From positions 1 to 31,722 of IMG/VR virus record IMGVR_UViG_3300028837_000761: a DNA stretch of 31,722 nt. One strand, 5' to 3'. The notes beneath the pieces are model-generated. The model had not been told where the DNA came from. It did not search any database and was given only the letters and a program-made list of their open reading frames with translations. Each line of letters begins with the position of its first letter. Position 1 is the stretch's first letter. Below, piece by piece: positions 1-6,513 of the stretch. This DNA comes from a virus. A program made the translations under genes and the position numbers.

Positions 1-4
1 AGAG

Positions 5-265
5 TTGACTGCGCTCGTCGAGAAACTCGAAGCCCAACTGGAGGCTGCGAAGGGGTTGGTCAAGGAGCAGGACGAAACTATCCAACGCGGGATTGATTTC
101 TGCGACGAACGGACGAGTCAGCGGGACGAGGCGCGGGGGAGGTTAAGGGATATAGCTAGCGAAGTGTTCATCGGGGGCGGTAGGCAAAGCGATGTGCAAT
201 ACATAGAAACAGCAAAGCTTGCCAAGATCCACCGCCTCGCCACCGCCACCGAGGAAGGAGAATAG
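5..265 (+). CDS. Hypothetical coiled-coil protein, possibly cut by the window edge
   Basis: An 86-residue frame begins with TTG at the very edge of the window, so the true start may lie outside. The product is highly charged. Residues 5-50 are rich in Glu, Lys, Arg and Gln with Leu and Val spaced as in a coiled coil. No family is recognised. It is the first of three small plus-strand genes that run towards the minus-strand lysis genes. Its last codons contain the SD sequence (GGAAGGAGA) of the next gene, which starts 1 nt after its stop, so the two are probably co-transcribed. The frame is probably real because of this tight spacing. Confidence 0.5.
   Translation: MTALVEKLEAQLEAAKGLVKEQDETIQRGIDFCDERTSQRDEARGRLRDIASEVFIGGGRQSDVQYIETAKLAKIHRLATATEEGE
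243..261 (+). repeat. 19-bp ribosome-binding-site repeat, copy 1
   Basis: The 19 bases CCGCCACCGAGGAAGGAGA occur here just before the start at 267 and again at 630-648 before the start at 654. The unit contains the SD core and also encodes the last residues of the upstream gene. Two successive genes therefore share an identical translation-initiation segment. Confidence 0.75.
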
Positions 266-266
266 A

Positions 267-620
267 ATGGGAAGCCACAGAGACCTCGACTCACCGATTC
301 CGTTTGCTGAAGGAATCAGCAGCGAGGAGATCGCCGAAAAGATGGAGAGCCTTCGGAAACGTGCCGAGAGGCTGACAGTGAACAAACAGAATGAGATCAC
401 GGCCGGACAGGACGGCGAGAGGGTTCTTTTTGAATCCGTCCGCCGTGGTGTCCTTATCCGTCGTCTCGAAGATGACCCAGATGGCGTGTTGCGAATCAGT
501 ATCGGCGAAGCCCTCTACGCTGCAGGAAGTGCTTACTGCACCTTTCGTGGGTCGCCGGAGTCAATCGAGCGGTTGCTCCAAAAGGCGCTACGTGCTGTAC
601 GTAGAAGCATCAACGGCTGA
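267..620 (+). CDS. Hypothetical protein
   Basis: 117 residues. ATG 267 is chosen over upstream in-frame codons because a strong SD (GGAAGGAGA) sits just before it and it follows the preceding stop by 1 nt. The N-terminal 45 residues are acidic and helical (EEIAEKMESLRKRAERL). The C-terminal half has a mixed alpha/beta pattern ending in a basic helix (residues 100-117). No Cys-pair, membrane segment or known motif is visible. It belongs to a co-oriented trio of small genes. Function unknown. Confidence 0.6.
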   Translation: MGSHRDLDSPIPFAEGISSEEIAEKMESLRKRAERLTVNKQNEITAGQDGERVLFESVRRGVLIRRLEDDPDGVLRISIGEALYAAGSAYCTFRGSPESIERLLQKALRAVRRSING

Positions 621-629
621 TACCTGCGA

Positions 630-648
630 CCGCCACCGAGGAAGGAGA
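630..648 (+). repeat. 19-bp ribosome-binding-site repeat, copy 2
   Basis: Perfect second copy of the segment at 243-261. Here it lies in the 33-nt gap between the genes at 267-620 and 654-1067 and ends 5 nt before the start codon at 654. Confidence 0.75.
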
Positions 649-653
649 GGGAG

Positions 654-1067
654 ATGAAATCCGGTGAAGTGACAGTAGATCTAGAAACACACAACCGATT
701 AGTAAGCAAGAACGCCGACCTCCGTCGCCAGCTCGAAGAGGCGAAGGCTGAGCTACTTCAGCAAGCCGAGAACTACCGGGAGATGGATAAGCGCGACCGC
801 TTCGCCGACCTCCAGGCCGAGGTCGAGCGGCTGAACACGGTCATCAGCAACCGCGACGACCTACACTCCGCGATGCTGGAAGCGGCTTGTGAGGAAGCCG
901 AGCGGCTGCGGGAGAAGGCAACGAAAGTCGTCGATGCCCTAGACGATACTTGCGGCAAGGGTTACTGCATGATGGTCGATGCTTATGAAGCGATTGCTGA
1001 TCTCCGCGCCGCCCTCGCCCAGCCCGAGTCAGAGCAGCAAGACGAGCCCGACGCAGGCGGCGACTAG
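654..1067 (+). CDS. Hypothetical coiled-coil protein
   Basis: 137 residues, ATG preceded by GAGGAAGGAGAGGGAG. Residues 15-90 form a long charged heptad-rich region (NADLRRQLEEAKAELLQQAE and onward), so a coiled coil is likely. The tail is acidic (SEQQDEPDAGGD). It resembles the small coiled-coil proteins of unknown role common in phages, but no family is recognised. Its last 39 nt overlap, in the opposite direction, the end of the minus-strand membrane gene at 1029-1298. No terminator hairpin is visible at this convergence. Confidence 0.6.
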   Translation: MKSGEVTVDLETHNRLVSKNADLRRQLEEAKAELLQQAENYREMDKRDRFADLQAEVERLNTVISNRDDLHSAMLEAACEEAERLREKATKVVDALDDTCGKGYCMMVDAYEAIADLRAALAQPESEQQDEPDAGGD

Positions 1068-1298
1068 GCCGCCGATGCCCCAGGCGGCGGCCTCGATCCA
1101 GCGGTGCGCGTTCATCACCGGGTCGTCATCCCAGTGCTGCCGCCATTCGCGAGCCCACCCGCCGAGAAAGAGCAGCGGCGGCATCGCGAAGGGGATGGCA
1201 GCAGTCCATGACGGGCCATCTGCCACGACCATCCCACCGACCACGACGCCCGTGATCCCAGCCCCGCCGAGCCCGTGCCAGAGCCAGCCGAGGTCCAC
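1029..1298 (-). CDS. Small membrane protein, holin candidate
   Basis: 89 residues, GTG start overlapping the TAG stop of the upstream gene (TAGTG). Three hydrophobic stretches are visible at about residues 10-26, 33-47 and 68-89, separated by a charged loop (AREWRQHWDDD, about 49-59). Small proteins with two or three membrane segments next to spanins are often holins, which form holes in the inner membrane, but phages also carry other small membrane proteins here. It is the last minus-strand gene in the window. Holin function is inferred from size, topology and position only. Confidence 0.5.
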   Translation of the reverse strand: MDLGWLWHGLGGAGITGVVVGGMVVADGPSWTAAIPFAMPPLLFLGGWAREWRQHWDDDPVMNAHRWIEAAAWGIGGLVAACVGLVLLL

Positions 1299-1558
1299 TA
1301 CTTCAGTCTCCGTTCTGCCATCTCAGCGTAGGCCACTGACTCCGAGAGCCGGAAGAGGAGCCCTTGGTAGTGGAGGACCCGCTCAGCCGTCAGCGTCCTC
1401 GGGTCGGGCAGGAGCGTCCCCACCTCCTCCATGTCCGCTTCTGTCGCGATCTCCCTCTCCGGGGGCGGGATCGCTGCGATCTTGACGGTTACGCAGCCAG
1501 CCACGAATGGCAGCAGCGCGCACGCGGCGGCGAGCCTTGAGATAGTCCTCGGTCGCAT
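1298..1558 (-). CDS. Outer-membrane spanin lipoprotein (Rz1-like)
   Basis: 86 residues. The N-terminus is a lipoprotein signal: basic start, hydrophobic core (LAAACALLPFVAGC) and lipobox V19-A20-G21 with Cys22 as the predicted lipidated residue. The ATG has a strong SD (GGAGGAGGAACG). The first 176 nt lie inside the i-spanin gene (1383-1733) in another frame and the rest runs past its end, which is the known overlapping Rz/Rz1 architecture. In that system the lipoprotein sits in the outer membrane and pairs with the inner-membrane spanin to fuse the two membranes at the end of lysis. At about 65 mature residues it is within the usual o-spanin range. Confidence 0.75.
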   Translation of the reverse strand: MRPRTISRLAAACALLPFVAGCVTVKIAAIPPPEREIATEADMEEVGTLLPDPRTLTAERVLHYQGLLFRLSESVAYAEMAERRLK

Positions 1559-1733
1559 TCTGGCGTTCCTCCTCCAGATCGTCCTTGATCTCCCGTTCCT
1601 TCCGGGCTGCGCCGCCGGATCGGATGTACCAGACGGTCAGGCCGATCAAGGTCAGCGCGCCACCGACGATCGCCCCCCACTTCGCGAAGGGGGCAAGAAC
1701 CTCGGCGATCTCCTGGCCGATGACCAGGATCAC
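1383..1733 (-). CDS. Inner-membrane spanin (Rz-like)
   Basis: 116 residues, GTG start in a GTGA overlap with the upstream stop and no strong SD, so translation is probably coupled. A single transmembrane helix (about residues 18-36, WGAIVGGALTLIGLTVWYI) is followed by a charged coiled-coil-like region (REIKDDLEEERQNATEDYLK, about 47-66) and a polar low-complexity tail. This N-in, periplasmic coiled-coil layout is that of an i-spanin. The C-terminal low-complexity part coincides with the out-of-frame lipoprotein gene, whose lipobox region probably constrains it. Confidence 0.7.
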   Translation of the reverse strand: MILVIGQEIAEVLAPFAKWGAIVGGALTLIGLTVWYIRSGGAARKEREIKDDLEEERQNATEDYLKARRRVRAAAIRGWLRNRQDRSDPAPGEGDRDRSGHGGGGDAPARPEDADG

Positions 1734-1990
1734 TGAGCGGCCGGATCGTTCCTCGCCTTCAGCCAGTTCACCGCGAGGAAATCAACCACCCGCATCACCC
1801 AGGTCTTGACCGGCCCGCCCTTCGAGCTGACGAAGGACGACACCAGGCTGGAGCCCAGCACGACTGGAGCGATCATCTGAACGACAGCCCAGATCATGCT
1901 AACGATGCCGCCCGGCTCGTCGCCGAGTTGGGTCTGCGCGAAGGCCGCGAGCGGGAAGAAGACTACGAGAAAGATGACGAAGAAACGCAT
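1730..1990 (-). CDS. Small exported or membrane protein in the lysis module
   Basis: 86 residues. The start at 1990 is chosen because GGAGGT lies just upstream and the N-terminus (MRFFVIFLVVFFPLAAFAQT) is a textbook signal sequence or first membrane helix, with a possible cleavage site after AFA. A second hydrophobic segment follows at about residues 29-53. The frame stays open upstream, but that extension overlaps the NlpC/P60 gene and is Arg-rich shadow sequence. A holin or holin-accessory role is possible given the neighbours (cell-wall hydrolase upstream, spanins downstream), but no family is recognised. Confidence 0.6.
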   Translation of the reverse strand: MRFFVIFLVVFFPLAAFAQTQLGDEPGGIVSMIWAVVQMIAPVVLGSSLVSSFVSSKGGPVKTWVMRVVDFLAVNWLKARNDPAAQ

Positions 1991-2007
1991 AGCTACCTCC
2001 TGTGGCA

Positions 2008-2436
2008 CTAAGGATGGAACGGATCGACGAATCCCGCAACCGTCCCTCGTCCCTCGATGGGCCGCACCTTGACGAAGGCGTTGTGTAGGATGGCGTCGGC
2101 CTCGGTGCGGGTGCCGCTGCCTCCCCCGCTGGCCCCGATCGACAGCTCGTTGCCGATGCAAAACTCGATGTGTCGAATGCGCCCTGAGCCAGTCTTCCAG
2201 AAGACCAGGCGGCCCGGCGCAGCCTCGTCCGCGCGCAGAGCCGAGAACCGATCCCAGAGCGCCGCGGCTGTCCAGTCTCCTCGCGGCAGGATGCCGACGC
2301 TCTGGAGGATCTCGATCACGAAGCCAGAGCAGTCGAAGCCCGCGATGGCGTCGTCGCCGCCCCAGACGTAGGGCTTCCCGTAGCTCGCCCAGGCGACGCG
2401 AACGGCGACCTCGCGGAGTCGATCTAGTGTGCTCAT
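2008..2436 (-). CDS. NlpC/P60-family cell-wall peptidase (endolysin candidate)
   Basis: 142 residues. The NlpC/P60 papain-like fold is indicated by GKPYVWGGDD followed by GFDCSGF with catalytic Cys36, and by RIRHIEFCIG with His89 as the second catalytic residue. This family cleaves peptide bonds in the peptidoglycan stem, typically gamma-D-Glu to diamino acid. There is no signal peptide, so export through a holin would be needed for an endolysin. It starts in an ATGA overlap with the upstream membrane gene and lies in the lysis module. A virion-associated tail hydrolase is the alternative role. Confidence 0.82.
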   Translation of the reverse strand: MSTLDRLREVAVRVAWASYGKPYVWGGDDAIAGFDCSGFVIEILQSVGILPRGDWTAAALWDRFSALRADEAAPGRLVFWKTGSGRIRHIEFCIGNELSIGASGGGSGTRTEADAILHNAFVKVRPIEGRGTVAGFVDPFHP

Positions 2437-2705
2437 GGCTTGGGGTGCCTTTCGTCGCAGAGGGCTGTGCGGGCGGCGATGTCAGTCGTGTTCTTGCGAC
2501 CGATACCATTGAGCTTCTCGACCGCGGCCTCGATTCTCTTATGCGCCGCATCGTTGCAGTCGTTCAGGTTGTCGATCCGCTTGTGGACGTTGGTCAACTC
2601 CTGCTTGTTGGTCCTGAAGCCGACGTAGCCCTGGACGAGGAGGCCCACCATGCCGCTACCGAGTAGCGCTTGGGCGAGAAGGCTGCCAGCAAGAGGGTCA
2701 GGCAT
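2433..2705 (-). CDS. Membrane-anchored coiled-coil protein
   Basis: 90 residues, ATG preceded by AGGAG. An N-terminal hydrophobic segment (about residues 8-30, LLAQALLGSGMVGLLVQGYV) is followed by a charged helical region with heptad-like spacing (about 33-72). Small phage proteins with one membrane helix and a cytoplasmic or periplasmic coiled coil include holin-associated XhlA-type proteins and i-spanins. As a spanin pair is already present, a holin-associated role is more likely. The gene overlaps the peptidase gene by an ATGA. Family not recognised with certainty. Confidence 0.55.
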   Translation of the reverse strand: MPDPLAGSLLAQALLGSGMVGLLVQGYVGFRTNKQELTNVHKRIDNLNDCNDAAHKRIEAAVEKLNGIGRKNTTDIAARTALCDERHPKP

Positions 2706-2713
2706 GCTTGCTC

Positions 2714-3505
2714 CTATGGCACAGCGATAATCATCATGTCATCGAGTTGGATACCGACGTGATCTGCCACGTCGCCATAGCTGATCCAGCCTGCCTCTAC
2801 GTGCGCGCCTCCGTTGCAATCGTTTTGCGTCACGTTGCCGGTGGCTCCAGCACACCATGTGCCGCTGGCAGGATCAATGGCGACGTAGCAGTCGTCGTCC
2901 TGCTTGTACCAGGCGCAGACTTTGTAGGTCGTGCCTGGTGTGATGACCGTGGCGAGTAATGATCCAACCGTACACTTGGCCCTTATCTGGTTCACGCTTG
3001 GACGGTAAGCTGCTTCGCATAGAGAGGTGCCCGCATCACTGTAGATTCCGCCAACTGCCTCAGTGACGGCTGCACCAGAGTCGTTTGCAATGTTCATGTA
3101 GAAGGTCAGAACACAGTCTTCATTGGTGGCGCAGATGGTTGCCGAGCCGGTGCCATCAACGGGATACCATCCAGTGAAATCGGAGGTGCCGTCGTTTGTT
3201 GCTGCGAAATCGTAGGTGCCGTCGAGGGGAGCGACGGCATTGGCACAGTCGGGGCTTCCCCCGACATAGCCGATTTCTCCGAGGGCGTTGATAGTTCCGT
3301 AGGCTTTTGCGAGAGCACAGTTGGATTGGTTCTCCTCGAAATCTTGGCAGAGGCCAGCGCCCGCTGCTCCTGGGCTGTCGCAGAAGTCTCCGACAAACGC
3401 GCCGGCCGGCCAGAGCTGTCGGTCGGTTTCGGGCCAGGGCTCAGTGAGCCCGGCAGTTAGACTCAGCGCTATAAGAAAGAGAGCCAGGGTGAGAACGTGT
3501 CGCAT
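2714..3505 (-). CDS. Secreted Cys-rich protein, beta-sandwich or lectin-like candidate
   Basis: 263 residues with a clear signal peptide (MRHVLTLALFLIALSLTAG) and SD GAAGGA. The mature part is acidic, rich in Gly, Asp, Thr and Cys, with about a dozen cysteines (for example 42, 53, 63, 87), as expected for a disulphide-bonded extracellular protein. The pattern GTYDFAATNDGTSDFTGWY and the later strand-rich region suggest a laminin-G or concanavalin-like jelly roll that binds glycans, though this is inference. It starts 1 nt after the stop of the metallophosphoesterase gene and belongs to a run of four exported proteins. Confidence 0.6.
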   Translation of the reverse strand: MRHVLTLALFLIALSLTAGLTEPWPETDRQLWPAGAFVGDFCDSPGAAGAGLCQDFEENQSNCALAKAYGTINALGEIGYVGGSPDCANAVAPLDGTYDFAATNDGTSDFTGWYPVDGTGSATICATNEDCVLTFYMNIANDSGAAVTEAVGGIYSDAGTSLCEAAYRPSVNQIRAKCTVGSLLATVITPGTTYKVCAWYKQDDDCYVAIDPASGTWCAGATGNVTQNDCNGGAHVEAGWISYGDVADHVGIQLDDMMIIAVP

Positions 3506-3506
3506 T

Positions 3507-5603
3507 CTATGGTCCTTCGATGAGGATAGGAAAGCCGCCTGCGGTGCTGCCGTGAAGTTCTGGATTGTCGACGTAGCCGTTCACGATGAAGTCGATTGCC
3601 AGCTCGGTGTTACCGCTGCTGCTTTCCGCGGCTGGTTCCATTGTGATGATAGAGAAGCCGCGGTGCTCGCTGCCTACTTCGTCGTTTGGATTCTGGCTGC
3701 CCGCGGGTTCGTAGCTGCTGCCGTATCCGAGAGGGCCGTAGTGACGACGATAGGCAGGGATGCCGTCGTCGTCGTAGTCGTATCGCTTCTCGTGGTCAGG
3801 GCTTGTGCCCCAGCCAGACATGAAGGAGCCGCCGATCTGGCTGCCGTGATAGGTATAGACGCCGGCGCTGCCCTTCTCGCCGAAGGTAGTCTCGTGGTCA
3901 TGGCCCATCAGCCAAAGGGCAACGCCTGAGGCGCGCGTGACCATCGCGGCTGCGGCAGCATGGATGGACTGCATTTCCGGGTGGGCGTAGTCATCGGAGC
4001 AGTCCTGGGTGCTACAAACGCCTGCGCCGCAGTCGGCATCGACAATGCAGTCTGCTCCACCGATGACACAGGTCGTGTCGACCTCGCAGAGCCCGCCGCG
4101 TCCGTAGGAGTAGCCGATATTGTCGTGACCCCCGACTCCGCTGTGGGTGAGGAGCAGGAGGATCTCGACGTTTTCGTAGGCCCCGCCGCCGTTCTGGATC
4201 TCGGCGATGTCCGCCAGTATGCCGGCGAGCTGGTCGGTGCCGAAGGACCAGCCGCAGTCCGCGCCGGAGGCACGACCGTCGACGGGGAAGCGGACGGGTT
4301 CGTTGACACAAGCGCCGAGGCCGCTGAAATCGTACTCATCCAGGTTGATGAGTAGGACGTAGTCAGAGAGGAGAATTGGACCCATGACATGATCTTCGGC
4401 GGTGGCCCCGCCCCAGCCATGGGGGAAGACGGAGTTCTGGAGGGGAAGGTACTCCGCGATGACGGCCTTTGAGGCGCTCTGCATGTCGCTTCCGCGCAAG
4501 AGCGTGGCCGTGCCCGAGCCACCAGCCGATCCCGTGCAGCCCGCCGCTATGGCGGTGTAGGCCAGGCGGAAGGTATCGTCGCTGATCTTGCGGACGTACC
4601 ACTCGTTCCCATCGTCGGTTGCGGCCCTGCTGCCGCCGCAAGACGACATGGTGGGTTCTGTGATCGCGTCGGGTGGGTTGTTACCGGTCCAGCGGTATGG
4701 GCCGTCTCCGTCGTCCATGCCGTGCCCGACTTCGGTGAAGAGCCCGTTGGAATGATCGGTTTCCAGGTCCACATCGATGTCGGTCACGACCCACGGGCGC
4801 GAGCGGAGCTGCCAGTGGTGGGCGTTGTTGTAGGTCCAGTTGCCGCCGAAGCTCCCGCCTGCATCGTGGTTGCCGCGGCTCCAGATCGAGGGCATGAAGC
4901 GGAGGAAGACGTGGAACCTGCGAAGGACGAAGGAGTGCCTCGCTTCTGCAAAGGCGTCTTCCTGGGCCTGGGTTTGGGCGCTGTGTGTGATGCTGTAGTC
5001 ACCGAAGGAGCGTCCGAAGTCGTCGCTTTGGGAGTAGCCGCCCGCTTTGCGGTAGTGGATCTGGAAGGTGTCGCCGCCGTCGATGTAGGCATGGGCATCA
5101 TGAATGCTGGAGATCAGATGGATACCCTTGATGGTGCGGCCTGCCATCGTGGAGCCACCTTCTGCGCCTGAGTTCGACACGTCGCCGAAATAGTGTGCAT
5201 CGGTTCCGTAGACGACCTTCAGTGTGCCGCCGCTGGACGGGGTGGTCGTGAAGTGGCCGCGCCAGCCTCGTTTCCACTTGCTGTTTTCCGAGCATTCGAC
5301 CAGCCAGTAATAGCGGGTAGCAGCCGACAGGCCCGGGAGGGTGAACCCTCCCCGGGTGTCGGCGTTGATGGACTGGCCGCCTGCGCCGCCGTCGGCATAG
5401 GTCACCAGCTTGTTGGGGCTGGTGCCGTAGCGGAGGCGGAAGGTGGTCGTTGCCGTGGGCCGCATGGAGATGATCTGCTCGTCGGGTTGGGGCGTGCCCG
5501 GGATCGGGGGTAGGTACATTCCGACGGCGCACTCGCTGGGGATGTCTCTGTAGAAGCCAAGGAGAGGCAGGAGGGTTGCGATGAGCAGGAGCCAGCGTGC
5601 CAT
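3507..5603 (-). CDS. Exported calcineurin-like metallophosphoesterase with inserted tail-type domain
   Basis: 698 residues. ATG 5603 is chosen because GAGGAA precedes it and it begins a signal peptide (MARWLLLIATLLPLLGFY). Residues 40-120 look like the fibronectin-like N-terminal domain of purple acid phosphatases. The metallophosphoesterase core follows, with metal ligands visible in order: GTDAH (133-137), GGD (176-178), GNHD (244-247), THS (486-488) and GHDH (567-570). Between GNHD and THS lies a segment (about 280-370; FTEVGHGMDDGDGP and WYVRKISDDTFRLAY) resembling the FCCH-type beta domain seen in phage tail proteins. A Cys-rich loop lies at 506-535. Predicted to hydrolyse phosphate esters outside the cytoplasm or on the virion; the substrate is unknown. 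Confidence 0.75.
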   Translation of the reverse strand: MARWLLLIATLLPLLGFYRDIPSECAVGMYLPPIPGTPQPDEQIISMRPTATTTFRLRYGTSPNKLVTYADGGAGGQSINADTRGGFTLPGLSAATRYYWLVECSENSKWKRGWRGHFTTTPSSGGTLKVVYGTDAHYFGDVSNSGAEGGSTMAGRTIKGIHLISSIHDAHAYIDGGDTFQIHYRKAGGYSQSDDFGRSFGDYSITHSAQTQAQEDAFAEARHSFVLRRFHVFLRFMPSIWSRGNHDAGGSFGGNWTYNNAHHWQLRSRPWVVTDIDVDLETDHSNGLFTEVGHGMDDGDGPYRWTGNNPPDAITEPTMSSCGGSRAATDDGNEWYVRKISDDTFRLAYTAIAAGCTGSAGGSGTATLLRGSDMQSASKAVIAEYLPLQNSVFPHGWGGATAEDHVMGPILLSDYVLLINLDEYDFSGLGACVNEPVRFPVDGRASGADCGWSFGTDQLAGILADIAEIQNGGGAYENVEILLLLTHSGVGGHDNIGYSYGRGGLCEVDTTCVIGGADCIVDADCGAGVCSTQDCSDDYAHPEMQSIHAAAAAMVTRASGVALWLMGHDHETTFGEKGSAGVYTYHGSQIGGSFMSGWGTSPDHEKRYDYDDDGIPAYRRHYGPLGYGSSYEPAGSQNPNDEVGSEHRGFSIITMEPAAESSSGNTELAIDFIVNGYVDNPELHGSTAGGFPILIEGP

Positions 5604-5604
5604 T

Positions 5605-6015
5605 TTATTCCTCGTTCCAGCCGCCCGTGTTAGAGATGACCCGAGCGGAGTTGTCGACCCTGGACATGGCGCAGACGACATCGCCCTCGACGGTCGAGAT
5701 CAGGTAGTCCCCATTTGTATCGGTGGCCGGGGAGAGAAATCGATCCGTAGTGTGTGGGTCAACCGTGAAGCTCTCGTCCGCGTCGTTGACGAAGCAGAAC
5801 TCCATTCCGACCTGGAAGACGGGCAGCTCGATCTCGATGGCTCCGGTAGCGCCTCGGTTCGTGATGACGGTGTTATACATACACGAGGCGGGCACGTTGC
5901 CGTTGGCCGTGAAGACGCATTCGGTGCGCCTGCCGGTCGGGCTCTGGTAGGGCCACGGCCCCATGAGGAACGACGCGAGGACCAGCAGGGCTAGCGACAT
6001 GATCGCGCGACGCAT
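5605..6015 (-). CDS. Exported protein of unknown function
   Basis: 136 residues. ATG 6015 is chosen because it opens a signal-peptide-like N-terminus (MRRAIMSLALLVLASFLMGP); the longer open frame upstream is Arg- and Asp-rich and overlaps the previous gene. The rest is beta-rich, with Cys at about 31, 42, 73 and 111, and reads like the small beta-sheet domains of phage fibre or decoration proteins (IELPVFQVGMEFCFVNDADE). It ends 1 nt before the metallophosphoesterase start. No family recognised. Confidence 0.6.
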   Translation of the reverse strand: MRRAIMSLALLVLASFLMGPWPYQSPTGRRTECVFTANGNVPASCMYNTVITNRGATGAIEIELPVFQVGMEFCFVNDADESFTVDPHTTDRFLSPATDTNGDYLISTVEGDVVCAMSRVDNSARVISNTGGWNEE

Positions 6016-6017
6016 GG

Positions 6018-6503
6018 CTACTCCGCCGTCATCGTCATCACGGCATCCTTGCCGTTCGTATCCGCGCTGGTCACGTCGAAGTAGTACGACCCCGGCCCGA
6101 CGCGCAAACACATATCCTGAGTGGCGGACGCGCCGGCCGTTCCGTCTAGGCTGGCATCCAGGATGCCTTCGCACTGGTGGGTCGGATCCGCCGCGGGCTT
6201 GAAGCCGATGTGACAGCGACGGATCATCACCTCGGCCGTGGACGTGCCGGCCGCGGCAACGTCCGGGTCGAGGCAGAGTAGGGCGGACGGAGAGATCACG
6301 ACGAACCCACCGCTGTCAGTTGCGTCGTCGAACTCATAGCACGCCTGCTCGCCGCGCTTCCGCATCGTAGGCGGTGGGATCGCCGTGCCCCGGCAGTTCG
6401 AGAACCCCAGCGTTGCAGCGTAGGCGTTGGGGGTTAGATCCCCCACCAGACCAGCCAGGCCCAACAGGACGATCCCGACGATGAAAATGATTGCTTCCTT
6501 CAC
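6018..6503 (-). CDS. Exported Cys-containing protein of unknown function
   Basis: 161 residues, GTG start with a very strong SD (TAAGGAGG). The N-terminus (MKEAIIFIVGIVLLGLAGL) is a signal sequence with a likely cleavage after AYA near residue 29. The mature part has several cysteines (NCRG, QACYEF, LLCLD, RRCHIG, QCEGI, DMCLRV), fitting a disulphide-bonded secreted protein. The C-terminal half (GSYYFDVTSADTNGKDAVM) looks beta-rich. It heads the four-gene exported cassette (6503 down to 2714) that follows the large virion proteins. Function unknown. Confidence 0.6.
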   Translation of the reverse strand: MKEAIIFIVGIVLLGLAGLVGDLTPNAYAATLGFSNCRGTAIPPPTMRKRGEQACYEFDDATDSGGFVVISPSALLCLDPDVAAAGTSTAEVMIRRCHIGFKPAADPTHQCEGILDASLDGTAGASATQDMCLRVGPGSYYFDVTSADTNGKDAVMTMTAE

Positions 6504-6513
6504 GGTGGCCTCC

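Noticed and set aside
1991-2551. Upstream extension of the 86-residue protein (frame open from 2551)
   Set aside because: The extra residues are Arg-rich and lie over the NlpC/P60 gene; the internal ATG at 1990 has both an SD and a signal sequence.
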